A DNA stretch of 64,000 nucleotides from Hyphomonas oceanitis SCH89. GTDB taxonomy: Bacteria; Pseudomonadota; Alphaproteobacteria; Caulobacterales; Hyphomonadaceae. The position numbers were made by a program, and so were the translations under genes. Each line of letters begins with the position of its first letter. Within the stretch, counting starts at the first letter, position 1. Below, piece by piece: positions 50,458 through 59,229 of the stretch. The notes beneath the pieces were generated by a model. It had not been told where the DNA came from and did not search any database. It saw nothing but the letters and a program-made list of their open reading frames with translations. The stretch lies in NCBI RefSeq assembly GCF_000685295.1, contig NZ_ARYL01000008.1, forward strand, positions 54,453 to 118,452, given 5' to 3'.

Positions 50458-52675
50458 GGCGCAACCGAATGCGGCGGAAGACGAGTTTCACCATGAAGCC
50501 GAGCAGGACGAGGATGATGCCGGCGAGCAGTTTCAGGTCTGACAGTGTGCCCGTGTTCGGCAGCGGGACGCCGCGATCGACCTGCATGGGGGCGTTCATC
50601 TTTTGCGCATCAGGCTTGCGGATGGCGAGGGCGTCGACGGGGATCATCGGCGCGTCGGAGCGGATGCCTTCATGGCCGAAAACCTTGCCGAAATCCCAGC
50701 CTGCGGGGAGGTTCAGCGGCACTTGCGCGCTGTCCAGCTCAGCCCCGTCCGGGCGGCTCGGGGTCACGTCAACGGCGACCAAGCTGGTGAGGCGCGAGAC
50801 GAGATGGTGGGCGAGGGCGACGCTGAGGATCTGGTCGTCGATCAGGTCCGGCAATGTGTCGGCCCGGGCGCGGTCGAGTTCCAGCGAGGCGATTTTCTTG
50901 CGGGCCCAGAGTTTGGAAATCCCCTCGCGTTTTGCGGCTTGCTTGAGAGGGAGACCGACTTTCCAGGGCTGGTCGCCGTTGAGGCCGGAGACCCAGACCA
51001 GTCCATCCTTTGCGGCGGCATGGGCGGCGATGACGAGGGTCTCGCCGGAATAGACATCCGGCAGCGGCGAAGGCCAGGCTTCGACCTTGGTGCCGTCGGG
51101 CCATGTGGCGGCGAGGCTGGTGATGGCGGGGCTTTCGAGCCTGGTGAAGAGGGCGCCCATGCGCGCGGCGACTTCGTCGATATCGCCGATGTATGTATAG
51201 CTGCCCTGGCCGAGTTCGGCGGCGCGGGACATGAAGAAACTGTTGGGCGCAGAGCCGATGCCGACGGTGAAGATGCGTGCGTCGGCGCGGTATTGGGTGA
51301 TGGTTTCAAACAGTTGTTGCTCGTTGCCGATGGCGCCGTCGGTGAGGAAGATGACCTGACGCAGGCGACCGTCGCCGGTGCCATGGTCAGCGAGGGCTTC
51401 ACGCAGGGCGGGCAGCATTTCGGTGCCGCCAGTGGCCTCCAGATTGTTCACCCAGCGTGTGGCGCGGGCGCGGTTGGTTTTGCTGGCATCAAGGGGGTGA
51501 TCGAACAGGGCGTGGGTCACGGAATTGAACTCGATGACGTTGAATCGGTCCTCGGGTTTCAGACGGGCAATGGCGAGGGCGAGGCTGTCGCGAGCCTGCC
51601 GGATCGACTCGCCGCCCATGGAGCCGGATGTGTCGATAATGAAGGTGATTTCGCGGGGTGGGGGCGGGGCGGACTGGGCGGCGACGGGGGGCGTGACCAT
51701 GAGGAGGTAATAGGGCTCTCCACCGATGGTTTCTGTAAACAATGCTGCGCTTGGGGCCTTGGAGGCCTTGGGGGTCCAGGTGAGTTCGAAGTCGCGATTG
51801 GCATAGGTACTGCCGGAGGACAGGGTGAGGTTTGCGGCGCCATTGCCGGACCATTCCGTGTCCATTGGATGGTAGGTCGACTCCAGTTTGCCGACCGGGA
51901 AGCCGGCATCGAGGGAGACGTTCAGCGTGAGCGGGTTGGCATTGCCAAGTTCGGGGTTGAGGACGGGCGGGGAGATGCGGTCACGATCCGGCACGGGGTC
52001 GACGACGGCCCAGCCCTCTTCGCCGAGGGCGGCGGTGAGGATTTCGGGGGCGGGCATGTAGCGCGGGGCGACGGTCATGGGGAAGCGGAGGGAGAAGGTG
52101 TCGTCGGTGAGGTGGACGGTTTCCTGATACTCGATCTGGACGATGATGGTCTCGCCGGGGCCGATATTGGCGACGGAATTAGTGAAGAGGTTTGGCCGTT
52201 CCTGTTCGAGCAAGGCGGTCTTCTTGCCTTCGGATTTGGCCTGTTCGTAGATGGCTTTCGCCTTCTTCTTCTCTTCGATCATGCCTTCGATGAAGCGGTC
52301 TCCGATTTGCATACGGAGCGTATCGACGGCGCTTTCATCGGGCAGGGGGAAGACATAGACGCCTTCGACCCAGCCATCGGTCGTGTTCTCGAAGCGCTGG
52401 GTGACGCGGGTGCGGGCGATGGGGCCGGAAATGTCGATCTGCACATCCGTCAACAAAGACGGGGCCTGAACGTATTTTCCTTGGGTGGATGACTTGAAGA
52501 GCAGCGTGCCGGTGGTGGCATCATTCGGCGTGACGAGGCGGGGTTCCTGATCGGCCCAGGCGGCGCCGGCGGCAAATGCCGCCGCTGTCAGGGCCGCGCC
52601 GAGCCATTGACCTGAACGGGAGAACAGGGGACTCCAGTCTGAGACACGGGCACGGATCCTGACGGCGGCGAACAT
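50447..52675 (-). CDS. Sortase target protein: VIT + vWA domains with LPNTG signal
   Basis: A 742-residue surface protein of the marine proteobacterial sortase target family. It has a signal peptide (long basic n-region, then AALTAAAFAAGAAWA), a VIT domain (about 55-190: ARTRVTQRFENTTDGWVEGVYVFPLPDESAV) and a vWA domain with MIDAS DTSGS near residue 350 and a TDG. The cell-wall-type sorting signal is LPNTG (705-709), then a hydrophobic helix and the basic tail RRIRLRH. Sortase should cleave after Thr708. It is translationally coupled to the sortase gene. vWA and VIT domains often bind proteins or metal at the surface. Confidence 0.94.
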   Translation of the reverse strand: MFAAVRIRARVSDWSPLFSRSGQWLGAALTAAAFAAGAAWADQEPRLVTPNDATTGTLLFKSSTQGKYVQAPSLLTDVQIDISGPIARTRVTQRFENTTDGWVEGVYVFPLPDESAVDTLRMQIGDRFIEGMIEEKKKAKAIYEQAKSEGKKTALLEQERPNLFTNSVANIGPGETIIVQIEYQETVHLTDDTFSLRFPMTVAPRYMPAPEILTAALGEEGWAVVDPVPDRDRISPPVLNPELGNANPLTLNVSLDAGFPVGKLESTYHPMDTEWSGNGAANLTLSSGSTYANRDFELTWTPKASKAPSAALFTETIGGEPYYLLMVTPPVAAQSAPPPPREITFIIDTSGSMGGESIRQARDSLALAIARLKPEDRFNVIEFNSVTHALFDHPLDASKTNRARATRWVNNLEATGGTEMLPALREALADHGTGDGRLRQVIFLTDGAIGNEQQLFETITQYRADARIFTVGIGSAPNSFFMSRAAELGQGSYTYIGDIDEVAARMGALFTRLESPAITSLAATWPDGTKVEAWPSPLPDVYSGETLVIAAHAAAKDGLVWVSGLNGDQPWKVGLPLKQAAKREGISKLWARKKIASLELDRARADTLPDLIDDQILSVALAHHLVSRLTSLVAVDVTPSRPDGAELDSAQVPLNLPAGWDFGKVFGHEGIRSDAPMIPVDALAIRKPDAQKMNAPMQVDRGVPLPNTGTLSDLKLLAGIILVLLGFMVKLVFRRIRLRHAM

Positions 52676-52816
52676 GGGAAGCTCCTTTCATTGCGGATTT
52701 GCAATGATTGGAAGCTGCGCCCCGAATAAGGCAGGAAAGGTCTCGCTTTCAGGCAGGCCCGGTACGTGTTCGGGGCCATTTCCCGATGGGATTGCGGCGA
52801 GCCTGTGCCGCAATAG

Positions 52817-52854
52817 GCGGCCTTCCCCATGGATTTGAGGTGGGGGAAGGCCGC
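52817..52854 (-). terminator. Hairpin downstream of the TonB receptor gene
   Basis: GCGGCCTTCCCC (52817-52828) and GGGGAAGGCCGC (52843-52854) form a perfect 12-bp stem with a 14-base loop, 13 bases past the receptor stop. Only a short TATTG follows on the minus strand, so termination would be imperfect. Confidence 0.55.
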
Positions 52855-52867
52855 TGGAGGGAGGCGG

Positions 52868-55498
52868 TTAGTAGGTCAGGCGGACGCCGGCCTTGGCAGT
52901 CCATGAGTAGGTTTCGTATTGCAGGAGGCGATCGGTGCCCGGACCTTTCTGGAAGGCCAGGTAGGGCTCGTCATTGAGGTTCACCCACTCAACGAAACCC
53001 TGGACGTGATCGTTGAAGCGATACTTGGCCGAGGCGTCGATCTGGAGGTGGTCCTTGATATAGCGGTCGCTTTCAGGGTCGCCGCCAAGTTCGTCGAGAT
53101 ACTCGTCGCGATAGGCGGCTGTGAGGCGCAGGGACAGGCCTTCCTTCTCGTAGCCGAGCATCGCGTTCCAGGTGTTCTTGGCTGCTGCAGGCAGGTTGAT
53201 GGAGCGTTGGCCGCCGTCACCGTCTGGCACGTCGCCTTCGGCGTCCGTGTAGGTGTAGTTGAAGCCGACAAGGGTCCCGTCAAGCAGGCCGGGCAGGAAG
53301 TCCAGCGCCTGCTGATAGTTGAACTCCACGCCCTTGACCTTGGCCTTGTCGCCATTGATGGCGATGGTGGCCTCATCATAGGCGATGCCACGATAGACGC
53401 CGGGCACGTCAAGGTTCTGATCGACGATGAAATCCTCGATATCCTTGTAGAACGCGCCAATCTGGATCACGCCGCCGGGAGCGAAATAGTATTCGGCGCT
53501 GATGTCCGCATTCCATGCGTGGTACGGATCCAGATCGGGGTTGCCGAATTCGCCTTCGCGCTCGTTATCATCGTTCTGCTCGATCAGGAAACGGGGTGCC
53601 AGTTTGCCGATGCCGGGGCGCACGATACTGGCGAATACACCGCCGCGCAGGATGATTTCGTCGTTGACCTGATACTTGACGCTGACGCTTGGCAACCAGT
53701 CAGTATAGTCCTTCGAGGTCGAGAAGGGCGTGATGACATTGGTGTCTTCGTCGAGCACTTCGCCGTTGAGGGTGGCGCCCTCTTCATAGGTTTCGAGCGT
53801 GTTGCCGTTCAGATCATCCTTGGTCTGCTCGACGCGCACACCGCCGATGACTGTCAGATCGCCCGTCTCGTAACGGCCCTGGAGATAAGCGGCGTAGATG
53901 TCTTCCTTGACGTCGTAGAAGGCCGCAGCCGTTTCATACTCGGTGTCGAAGGCGTTGAGTTCGAACAGATCCCGGTTGGCCGCAAAGAAGGCACGCACCT
54001 GGCCGAGGTCTGGCAGCGGACCAAGGTCAGCGAGACCATAGCTCTGGCCGCCGGCAACATCGGCGAGCGTGTAGTCATCGGCGCCGTCAAAGCCGTCATA
54101 GACCAGGTCGGTCAGGTTGTAGTCCTTCTCGCGCAGGCGGGCCTTTACGCCGGCCTTCAGTTCGAAGTCGCCCGAGGCAAGCGCAAACCGACGCGCCGCA
54201 TCAAACTTGCCCGACCATTCCTTGTCGGTCGACATGCCATCGATGCTTTCGATCTTATCGAACTCATATTCCGACGGATCGAGGAACAGGTCCTGGCCGC
54301 TGGTGATCGTGTATTTCGTGGTTTCGATATTGGCATAGTCGAACGTCACGCCGAGGCCATCTCCCTCGAACTTGCGCTCGAAACGGGTCGGGTCAACCGT
54401 ATTGGTTTCGTGCTCTTCGGCTTCCGAATAGGCGATCAGGTAATCGAACGACCACTTGTCGAGCTGGGTGTCACCACCGATCTGATAGGACTGGATTTTC
54501 TGGCTTTCGAAACGGTCTTTCAGATCGCGCTGGACGGTGATTTCCCCGTCGGCATCGTCGAAGAAGGCCGTCGTGCCGGTGCCGCTGGTGGGCGCTTCGT
54601 CCATTTCGAAGGTGAGTCGGCCGCGCTGTTCGGTGTCGTCGAACTGGCTGTATATGCCTCGGGCAAAGAGCGTGGTGGCATCAGTCGCTTTCCAGTCGAA
54701 GGACAGCGAAGCGCCGAGGCGCTCGCGCTCGACATCATAGTCGCGATACTCGACGGTGTCGGCGTAGACCTGGCCGTCGTCTTCGTCCCAGCCGTCCATT
54801 TCCATATTGTCTGTGGACGTCTTGCGATCATAGTAGGACAGGCCGCCGGCAATGCCGAACGTGTCGGAGACCGGGATCGAGAAGTCGATCGAGCCCTTGG
54901 GCGATGTCTCGCCGTTCAGGTCATTGTAGGAGCCCTCCAGAACGGTGCTTATATAGAGGTCTTCGCGGTCGAAGGCCTTGGTCGTGTTGATCTCGATGGA
55001 GGCACCGATCGTGTCGGCGTCCATTTCCGGGATCAGTGTCTTCTTCACCTCGATGGATTCGATGAGTTCCGAGGCAACAACATCGAGTGCAACGGCGCGC
55101 GTATCAGACTCCGGCGACGGCAGGCGGACACCGTTGAGCGAAGCGGCGTTCAGTGACGGGTCAAGCCCGCGCACGGAGATGAAGCGGCCTTCGCCCTGGT
55201 CGTTCAGGATGTTGATGCCGGTGAGGCGGCGAGTGGATTCGGCGACGTTCTGGTCAGGGAACTGGCCGAGGGCATCGCGGGTGACGACGCTCTGGATCGT
55301 GTCGGAGGCGCGCTGGCGGGCGATGGCGCTTTCCATCATGGCGCGCTGGCCAACGACAAGCACGGTGTCGAGGCGCGCGTCGGCGTCAACTTCCGTGACC
55401 TGAGCATTGGCGGCTGACGGAAGCCGCGATGCGGGCGGCAGCAGGCGATGCGCCGAAGGAGGGAATGGGGGATGGGAGGGAGCCGGATGAGGATGCAA
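52868..55498 (-). CDS. TonB-dependent receptor (Xanthomonas/Caulobacter type), signal peptide missing
   Basis: An outer-membrane active transporter, probably for a carbohydrate or chelate. The plug domain begins LDTVLVVGQRAMM and includes QFPDQNVAESTRRLTGI, FISVRGLDPSLNAASLNGVRLPSPE and VELIESIEVKKTLIPEMDADTIG; the beta barrel runs to the C-terminal KAGVRLTY with aromatic last residue. A residual ANAQ cleavage-like site precedes VTEVDADA, but upstream the frame holds no hydrophobic core and no ATG. The best start is a TTG at 55498, which gives a proline-rich leader. The 5' end therefore looks truncated or rearranged next to the GTA terminase gene. Confidence 0.8.
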   Translation of the reverse strand: MHPHPAPSHPPFPPSAHRLLPPASRLPSAANAQVTEVDADARLDTVLVVGQRAMMESAIARQRASDTIQSVVTRDALGQFPDQNVAESTRRLTGINILNDQGEGRFISVRGLDPSLNAASLNGVRLPSPESDTRAVALDVVASELIESIEVKKTLIPEMDADTIGASIEINTTKAFDREDLYISTVLEGSYNDLNGETSPKGSIDFSIPVSDTFGIAGGLSYYDRKTSTDNMEMDGWDEDDGQVYADTVEYRDYDVERERLGASLSFDWKATDATTLFARGIYSQFDDTEQRGRLTFEMDEAPTSGTGTTAFFDDADGEITVQRDLKDRFESQKIQSYQIGGDTQLDKWSFDYLIAYSEAEEHETNTVDPTRFERKFEGDGLGVTFDYANIETTKYTITSGQDLFLDPSEYEFDKIESIDGMSTDKEWSGKFDAARRFALASGDFELKAGVKARLREKDYNLTDLVYDGFDGADDYTLADVAGGQSYGLADLGPLPDLGQVRAFFAANRDLFELNAFDTEYETAAAFYDVKEDIYAAYLQGRYETGDLTVIGGVRVEQTKDDLNGNTLETYEEGATLNGEVLDEDTNVITPFSTSKDYTDWLPSVSVKYQVNDEIILRGGVFASIVRPGIGKLAPRFLIEQNDDNEREGEFGNPDLDPYHAWNADISAEYYFAPGGVIQIGAFYKDIEDFIVDQNLDVPGVYRGIAYDEATIAINGDKAKVKGVEFNYQQALDFLPGLLDGTLVGFNYTYTDAEGDVPDGDGGQRSINLPAAAKNTWNAMLGYEKEGLSLRLTAAYRDEYLDELGGDPESDRYIKDHLQIDASAKYRFNDHVQGFVEWVNLNDEPYLAFQKGPGTDRLLQYETYSWTAKAGVRLTY

Positions 55499-56836
55499 TC
55501 TGGGCACGACTTGAGGCTGTCGAGCAGGAACGTGGGCTGGGCGACGCTGGATTACAGGGTGCGGGCGATGGCGATGCGGATGGGGGTGAACAGTCTTCCG
55601 GAGGAGATAAAGGCCTACCTGAGACAAAATCCGTTCGTGTTCGAAGCAAGGGATACGCAGGTGCCGCCGGAGGGGGCGTGGCGGACATGGTTGTTCATGG
55701 GCGGACGTGGCGCTGGCAAGACGCGGGCGGGGGCGGAATGGGTGCGCATGGCGGTGCGCCGGGGATGCCGCCGGGTGGCGCTGGTGGGGCCGGCCCTGTC
55801 GGATGTGCGCGAGGTGATGATCGAGGGGCCGAGCGGCCTGCGCCATCTTGATGGGGCCGGAGGGGCGCCTGTGTATGAGGTGTCGCGGCGGCGGCTGGTC
55901 TGGCCGAACGGGGCCGAAGCGTTCGCCTTCTCGGCGGAAGACCCGGACAGTTTGCGGGGGCCGCAGTTCGATGCGGCCTGGTGCGATGAGGTGGCGGCGT
56001 GGGCCAAGGGCGAAGCGGTGTGGGACACTTTGCAGATGGGCCTCAGGCTGGGGGCGTTCCCGCGCTGCGTGGCGACGACGACACCGCGCCCTGTGGACCT
56101 CGTGCGGCGGCTGGTGGCGGACGGGGGCAGCATGATGACGCGCAGCACGACGCGGGAGAATGCGGTGAACCTTGCGCCGGGCTTTGTCGACATGATGGAG
56201 GCGGCCTATGCGGGATCGGCCATGGCGCGGCAGGAGTTGATGGGCGACCTGCTGGAAGACCCCAAGGGCGCGCTGTTCCTGCGCAGCATGATTGATGCGG
56301 CGCGCGTCTATGCGGTGCCGGAGATGGCCGACATTGTGGTGGCGGTGGACCCGCCGGCGACGAGCGGGCCACGGGCCGATGCGTGCGGGATCATTGCGGC
56401 GGGCGTGGCGGAGTCGGCAGGCTTTGGGCGGCGCTGTTTCGTGCTGGGCGATGCCTCGGCGGCGGGGCTGCGGCCGGCGGACTGGGCGGGGCGCGCGGTG
56501 TCGCTGGCCGAGGCGGTGGGGGCGAGCATGATTATCGCCGAGGCAAACCAGGGCGGCGAGATGGTGCGCCAGACGCTGGAGAGCGCTGGCTGCCGGTTGC
56601 CGGTGCGGCTGGTGCATGCGCGGCTTGGCAAGCGGGCGCGGGCGATGCCGGTGGCGCTGCTGTACGAGCAGGGGAAGGTGGCGCATCTCGGCCTGCTGGC
56701 GACGCTGGAGGACCAGATGTGCCGGTTCGGGGCGGAGGGCTTTACCGGGTCGCCGGACAGGGTGGACGCGCTGGTCTGGGCCGTGTGGGCGCTGATGCTG
56801 GAGCGGACAGGAGGCCCGCGCATTCGAGCGCTTTAG
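55487..56836 (+). CDS. GTA/HK97-type terminase large subunit (gp2-like)
   Basis: The DNA-packaging ATPase/nuclease of a gene transfer agent or HK97-like phage. The 449-residue protein has Walker A FMGGRGAGKTRAGAEWVR, Walker B-like FDAAWCDEVAAW, and the nuclease aspartate in VVAVDPPATSG, with DRVDALVWA near the end. VPPEGAWRTW before the P-loop matches the RcGTA gp2 pattern. ATG 55487 is preferred because GGGAGGG stands six bases upstream; ATG 55448 and 55580 are alternatives. Its portal partner is 4 kb away, separated by unrelated genes. Its stop overlaps that of the convergent marR. Confidence 0.93.
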   Translation: MRMQSGHDLRLSSRNVGWATLDYRVRAMAMRMGVNSLPEEIKAYLRQNPFVFEARDTQVPPEGAWRTWLFMGGRGAGKTRAGAEWVRMAVRRGCRRVALVGPALSDVREVMIEGPSGLRHLDGAGGAPVYEVSRRRLVWPNGAEAFAFSAEDPDSLRGPQFDAAWCDEVAAWAKGEAVWDTLQMGLRLGAFPRCVATTTPRPVDLVRRLVADGGSMMTRSTTRENAVNLAPGFVDMMEAAYAGSAMARQELMGDLLEDPKGALFLRSMIDAARVYAVPEMADIVVAVDPPATSGPRADACGIIAAGVAESAGFGRRCFVLGDASAAGLRPADWAGRAVSLAEAVGASMIIAEANQGGEMVRQTLESAGCRLPVRLVHARLGKRARAMPVALLYEQGKVAHLGLLATLEDQMCRFGAEGFTGSPDRVDALVWAVWALMLERTGGPRIRAL

Positions 56837-57279
56837 GCGAGAGCGGCGAGGCCGGTGCGCAGGCCCTTGATGGCGCGTGGCGGGAGGCCTGCGTCGATGT
56901 CGGCATGCGTCTGGCGCCAGATGGGGACGGCGGCGGCGAGCGTGCGGCGGCCTTCATCGGTGAGGGCGAGGCGGCGGCTGCGCTTGTCTGCGGGATCGGG
57001 CGTTGAGGTGAGGAGGCCGCGCTTTTCGAGGGGCTTCAGGTTGGCCGTGAGCGTGGTGCGGTCCATGGCGAGGAGGCTGGCGACGGCGCCGATGCTGGGC
57101 GGCTGTGGCCGGTTCAGCGACATGAGGAGCGAGTATTGGCCGGACGTGATGCCGAGGGGGCGGAAGGCCTCGTCAAAGCGGCGCGAGAGGGCGCGGGCGG
57201 CACGCTGCGCGGCGAGGCAGAGGCAATGGTCGCGGACGTGGAGCGTGGTTTCGAAGGGTACGGCGTGGCTGTTTGACAT
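56833..57279 (-). CDS. MarR-family transcriptional regulator
   Basis: A 148-residue winged-helix regulator. The DNA-binding part shows LGITSGQYSLLMSLNRP, then IGAVASLLAMDRTTLTANLKPLEKRGLLTSTPDPADKRSRRLALTDEG, the complete MarR helix-turn-helix and wing. A CLCLAAQRAARALSRRFDE helix with cysteines precedes it (possible redox sensing). It is divergent from a glutathione S-transferase with a palindrome in the gap, the classical arrangement of a MarR repressor and its detoxification target. Confidence 0.93.
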   Translation of the reverse strand: MSNSHAVPFETTLHVRDHCLCLAAQRAARALSRRFDEAFRPLGITSGQYSLLMSLNRPQPPSIGAVASLLAMDRTTLTANLKPLEKRGLLTSTPDPADKRSRRLALTDEGRRTLAAAVPIWRQTHADIDAGLPPRAIKGLRTGLAALA

Positions 57280-57290
57280 GGTCTATATAT

Positions 57291-57302
57291 GTTGATATCA
57301 AC
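57291..57302. promoter_or_regulatory. MarR operator between marR and gst
   Basis: GTTGATATCAAC is a perfect 12-bp palindrome, 11 bases from the marR start and 38 from the gst start. It follows a TATATAT stretch (57284-57290) that may be part of the promoter. Its position fits repression of both divergent genes. Confidence 0.65.
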
Positions 57303-57340
57303 GTAAATGTCAAGACCGGGGACGCAAGAGGAGACACGCC

Positions 57341-58015
57341 ATGCCCGAGACCGCCAATGCCGCTATCGAGCTTACGGGCTATAATTGGGTGCCGGACTTT
57401 GCGAAGGGCCATGTGCGCGATATCCGCGCGCGCTGGGCGCTGGAAGAGGCTGGGATCGACTATCGGATGCGGCTGTTCAATGCGTCCGAGGAGCGCCCCG
57501 AAGCCTATCTGAAGGAGCAGCCTTTTGCGCAGGTGCCGGCGCTGAAAGAGGGCGATATCCAGATGTTCGAATCCGGCGCGATCATGCTCTATATTGCGGA
57601 AAAGAGCGACAAGCTGATGCCGCGCGACCCTGTCACGAAGGCGCGGGTGACAAGCTGGGTGATTGCGGCGCTGAACAGTGTCGAGACGTTCGTGATGCCG
57701 CTGATGATCATTGCCAAGTTCGAGCCTGACGCCGAATGGGCCAAGCTGCGTCGGCCGGACGCGGAGGCCATGGTGCGCCAGAAGCTGAAGCGGCTGTCGG
57801 ACTGGCTGGGCGAGAAGGATTATCTGGAGGGCGCGTTCAGCATTGGCGACATTGCGATGGCCAGCGTGCTGCGCGACCTGGAAGAGACCACGCTGCTGGG
57901 TGAGCGGGCCAATATTGCGGCCTATCACGCGCGGTGCCTTGCGCGCCCGGCGTTCAAGCGGGCGCTGGCGGCGCAGATGGCGGGCTTTACCGAAGGGCCG
58001 GTGGTGGCTGCTTAG
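57341..58015 (+). CDS. Glutathione S-transferase family protein
   Basis: A 224-residue soluble GST. The N-terminal thioredoxin domain has a WALEEAGIDYRMRLF strand-helix, the cis-Pro loop QPFAQVPALKEGD and the glutathione-binding FESGAIMLYIAEK (Glu-Ser pair). The C-terminal helical domain contains the N-capping box FSIGDIAMASVLRDLEE. The substrate is unknown. It is presumably derepressed when the divergent MarR protein binds its ligand. Confidence 0.92.
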   Translation: MPETANAAIELTGYNWVPDFAKGHVRDIRARWALEEAGIDYRMRLFNASEERPEAYLKEQPFAQVPALKEGDIQMFESGAIMLYIAEKSDKLMPRDPVTKARVTSWVIAALNSVETFVMPLMIIAKFEPDAEWAKLRRPDAEAMVRQKLKRLSDWLGEKDYLEGAFSIGDIAMASVLRDLEETTLLGERANIAAYHARCLARPAFKRALAAQMAGFTEGPVVAA

Positions 58016-58110
58016 GCAGGGGCCGCGTCCGCTGACACGGGCGGCGGAAACGGCTTGATCTCCGACACGGGGCAGCGGAGGCTGCGACCTTGAATCAGGA
58101 GAGACGGGCC

Positions 58111-59229
58111 ATGAGACATCTTACACGGCGGGCCTTCGGGGCGACGGGGCTGGCGGCGGTGGTGACGGCGTGTGCGGGGGTGCCAGCGTCGCGCGGGCCG
58201 GGCGTGGTGATGAAGCAGGTGCCGCCGGTGATCGTGGATCCGGGCCGGGTGGCGCGGGTTGTGGTGGGCCTGAGACCGTATCGTCCGACGGGATTCCGCG
58301 TGGAGCGGGAGATGCTGGGCGAGACAACCGTTATCCATAATTATGGCCATGGCGGCGGCGGCATCACGCTGTCCTGGGGCACGGCGCACCTGGCCGTGGA
58401 GGAGGGCTGGGACCCGAACGTGAAGGATTATGCCGTGATGGGCGCCGGGATTGTCGGCCTGTCGACCGCGATGCTGCTGCTGGAGCGCGGGGCCAATGTG
58501 ACGATCTATGCCAAGGCGCTGTCGCCGGAGACGACATCGAATATTGCGGGCGGGCAGTGGTGGCCTGCGTCTGTGTATCAGGACAGTCTGGTGGATGATG
58601 CGTACCGCGCGAAACATGTGGCGGCGTCGCGCTTTGCGTTCCAGCGCTTCCAGCTGCTGACCGGGCCGGAATATGGCGTCACGTGGGAAGTGAATTATGT
58701 GCTGTCGGACACGGCGAAGCCGGAGACGCCCGCGCCGAAGGGCAGCCCGATGCATGAGTTCGTGGTGAACGAGCGGGAGTATGAACCGGGCGAGCTGAGC
58801 TTCAATGCGCCGTTCGCGAAGAGTTTCGACACGATGATGGTGGACACGCCCTATTACCTGCGGGTGCTGGAGCGGGATATCCGGCTGCGCGGCGGGAAGA
58901 TTGTGGTGCAGGCGTTTGAAGATGTGGCGCAGGTGGCGGCGCTGCCCGAAGCGGTAGTGTTCAACTGCACGGGGCTTGGCGCGGGCGTGCTGTTCGGCGA
59001 CACGGGCATCATGCCGGCGCGGGGGCAGCTGGTGATCCTGCAGCCGCAGGAAGAGGTGGACTACAACATCATCACCGGAAGCCATGCCTACATGTTCGGG
59101 CGGCGCGATGGCGTCGTGCTGGGCGGGACGTTCCAGAAGGGCAACTGGTCACTGGAGCCGAGCGCGGAGGACACCGCGATGATCCTCAGCGAGAACCGCA
59201 GGCTGTTCGAGCGGCCGCAGCAGGCCTAG
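58111..59229 (+). CDS. Circularly permuted D-amino-acid-oxidase-family FAD protein, Tat lipoprotein
   Basis: A 372-residue flavoprotein of the D-amino acid oxidase (DAO) family with rearranged motif order. In canonical DAAO the order is GxGxxG, then AAGxWxP, NCTG, GGxFQxGNW, G-L/F-RPxRP, HNYGHGG. Here GLRPYRP (53-59) and VIHNYGHGG (74-82) come first, followed by GAGIVGLS (111-118), IAGGQWWP (145-152), NCTGLGAG (285-292) and LGGTFQKGNW (337-346), and the protein ends there. So the family's last ~70 residues are at the front. A Tat signal (TRRAFG) and lipobox-like VTAC (Cys21) suggest export of the folded holoprotein. AGGAGA precedes ATG 58111. Activity unproven. Confidence 0.85.
   Translation: MRHLTRRAFGATGLAAVVTACAGVPASRGPGVVMKQVPPVIVDPGRVARVVVGLRPYRPTGFRVEREMLGETTVIHNYGHGGGGITLSWGTAHLAVEEGWDPNVKDYAVMGAGIVGLSTAMLLLERGANVTIYAKALSPETTSNIAGGQWWPASVYQDSLVDDAYRAKHVAASRFAFQRFQLLTGPEYGVTWEVNYVLSDTAKPETPAPKGSPMHEFVVNEREYEPGELSFNAPFAKSFDTMMVDTPYYLRVLERDIRLRGGKIVVQAFEDVAQVAALPEAVVFNCTGLGAGVLFGDTGIMPARGQLVILQPQEEVDYNIITGSHAYMFGRRDGVVLGGTFQKGNWSLEPSAEDTAMILSENRRLFERPQQA

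Noticed and set aside
50603..52492. 629-codon plus-strand frame opposite the sortase target
   Set aside because: Gly/Asp-rich shadow frame; the opposite strand encodes the VIT/vWA/LPNTG protein.
52919..55156. 745-codon plus-strand frame opposite the TonB receptor
   Set aside because: Antisense of a well-conserved receptor; no motif and no credible start site.
55499..56686. N-terminal extension of the TonB receptor frame to 56686
   Set aside because: It runs antisense through the terminase gene and reads as Pro/His/Arg-rich nonsense.
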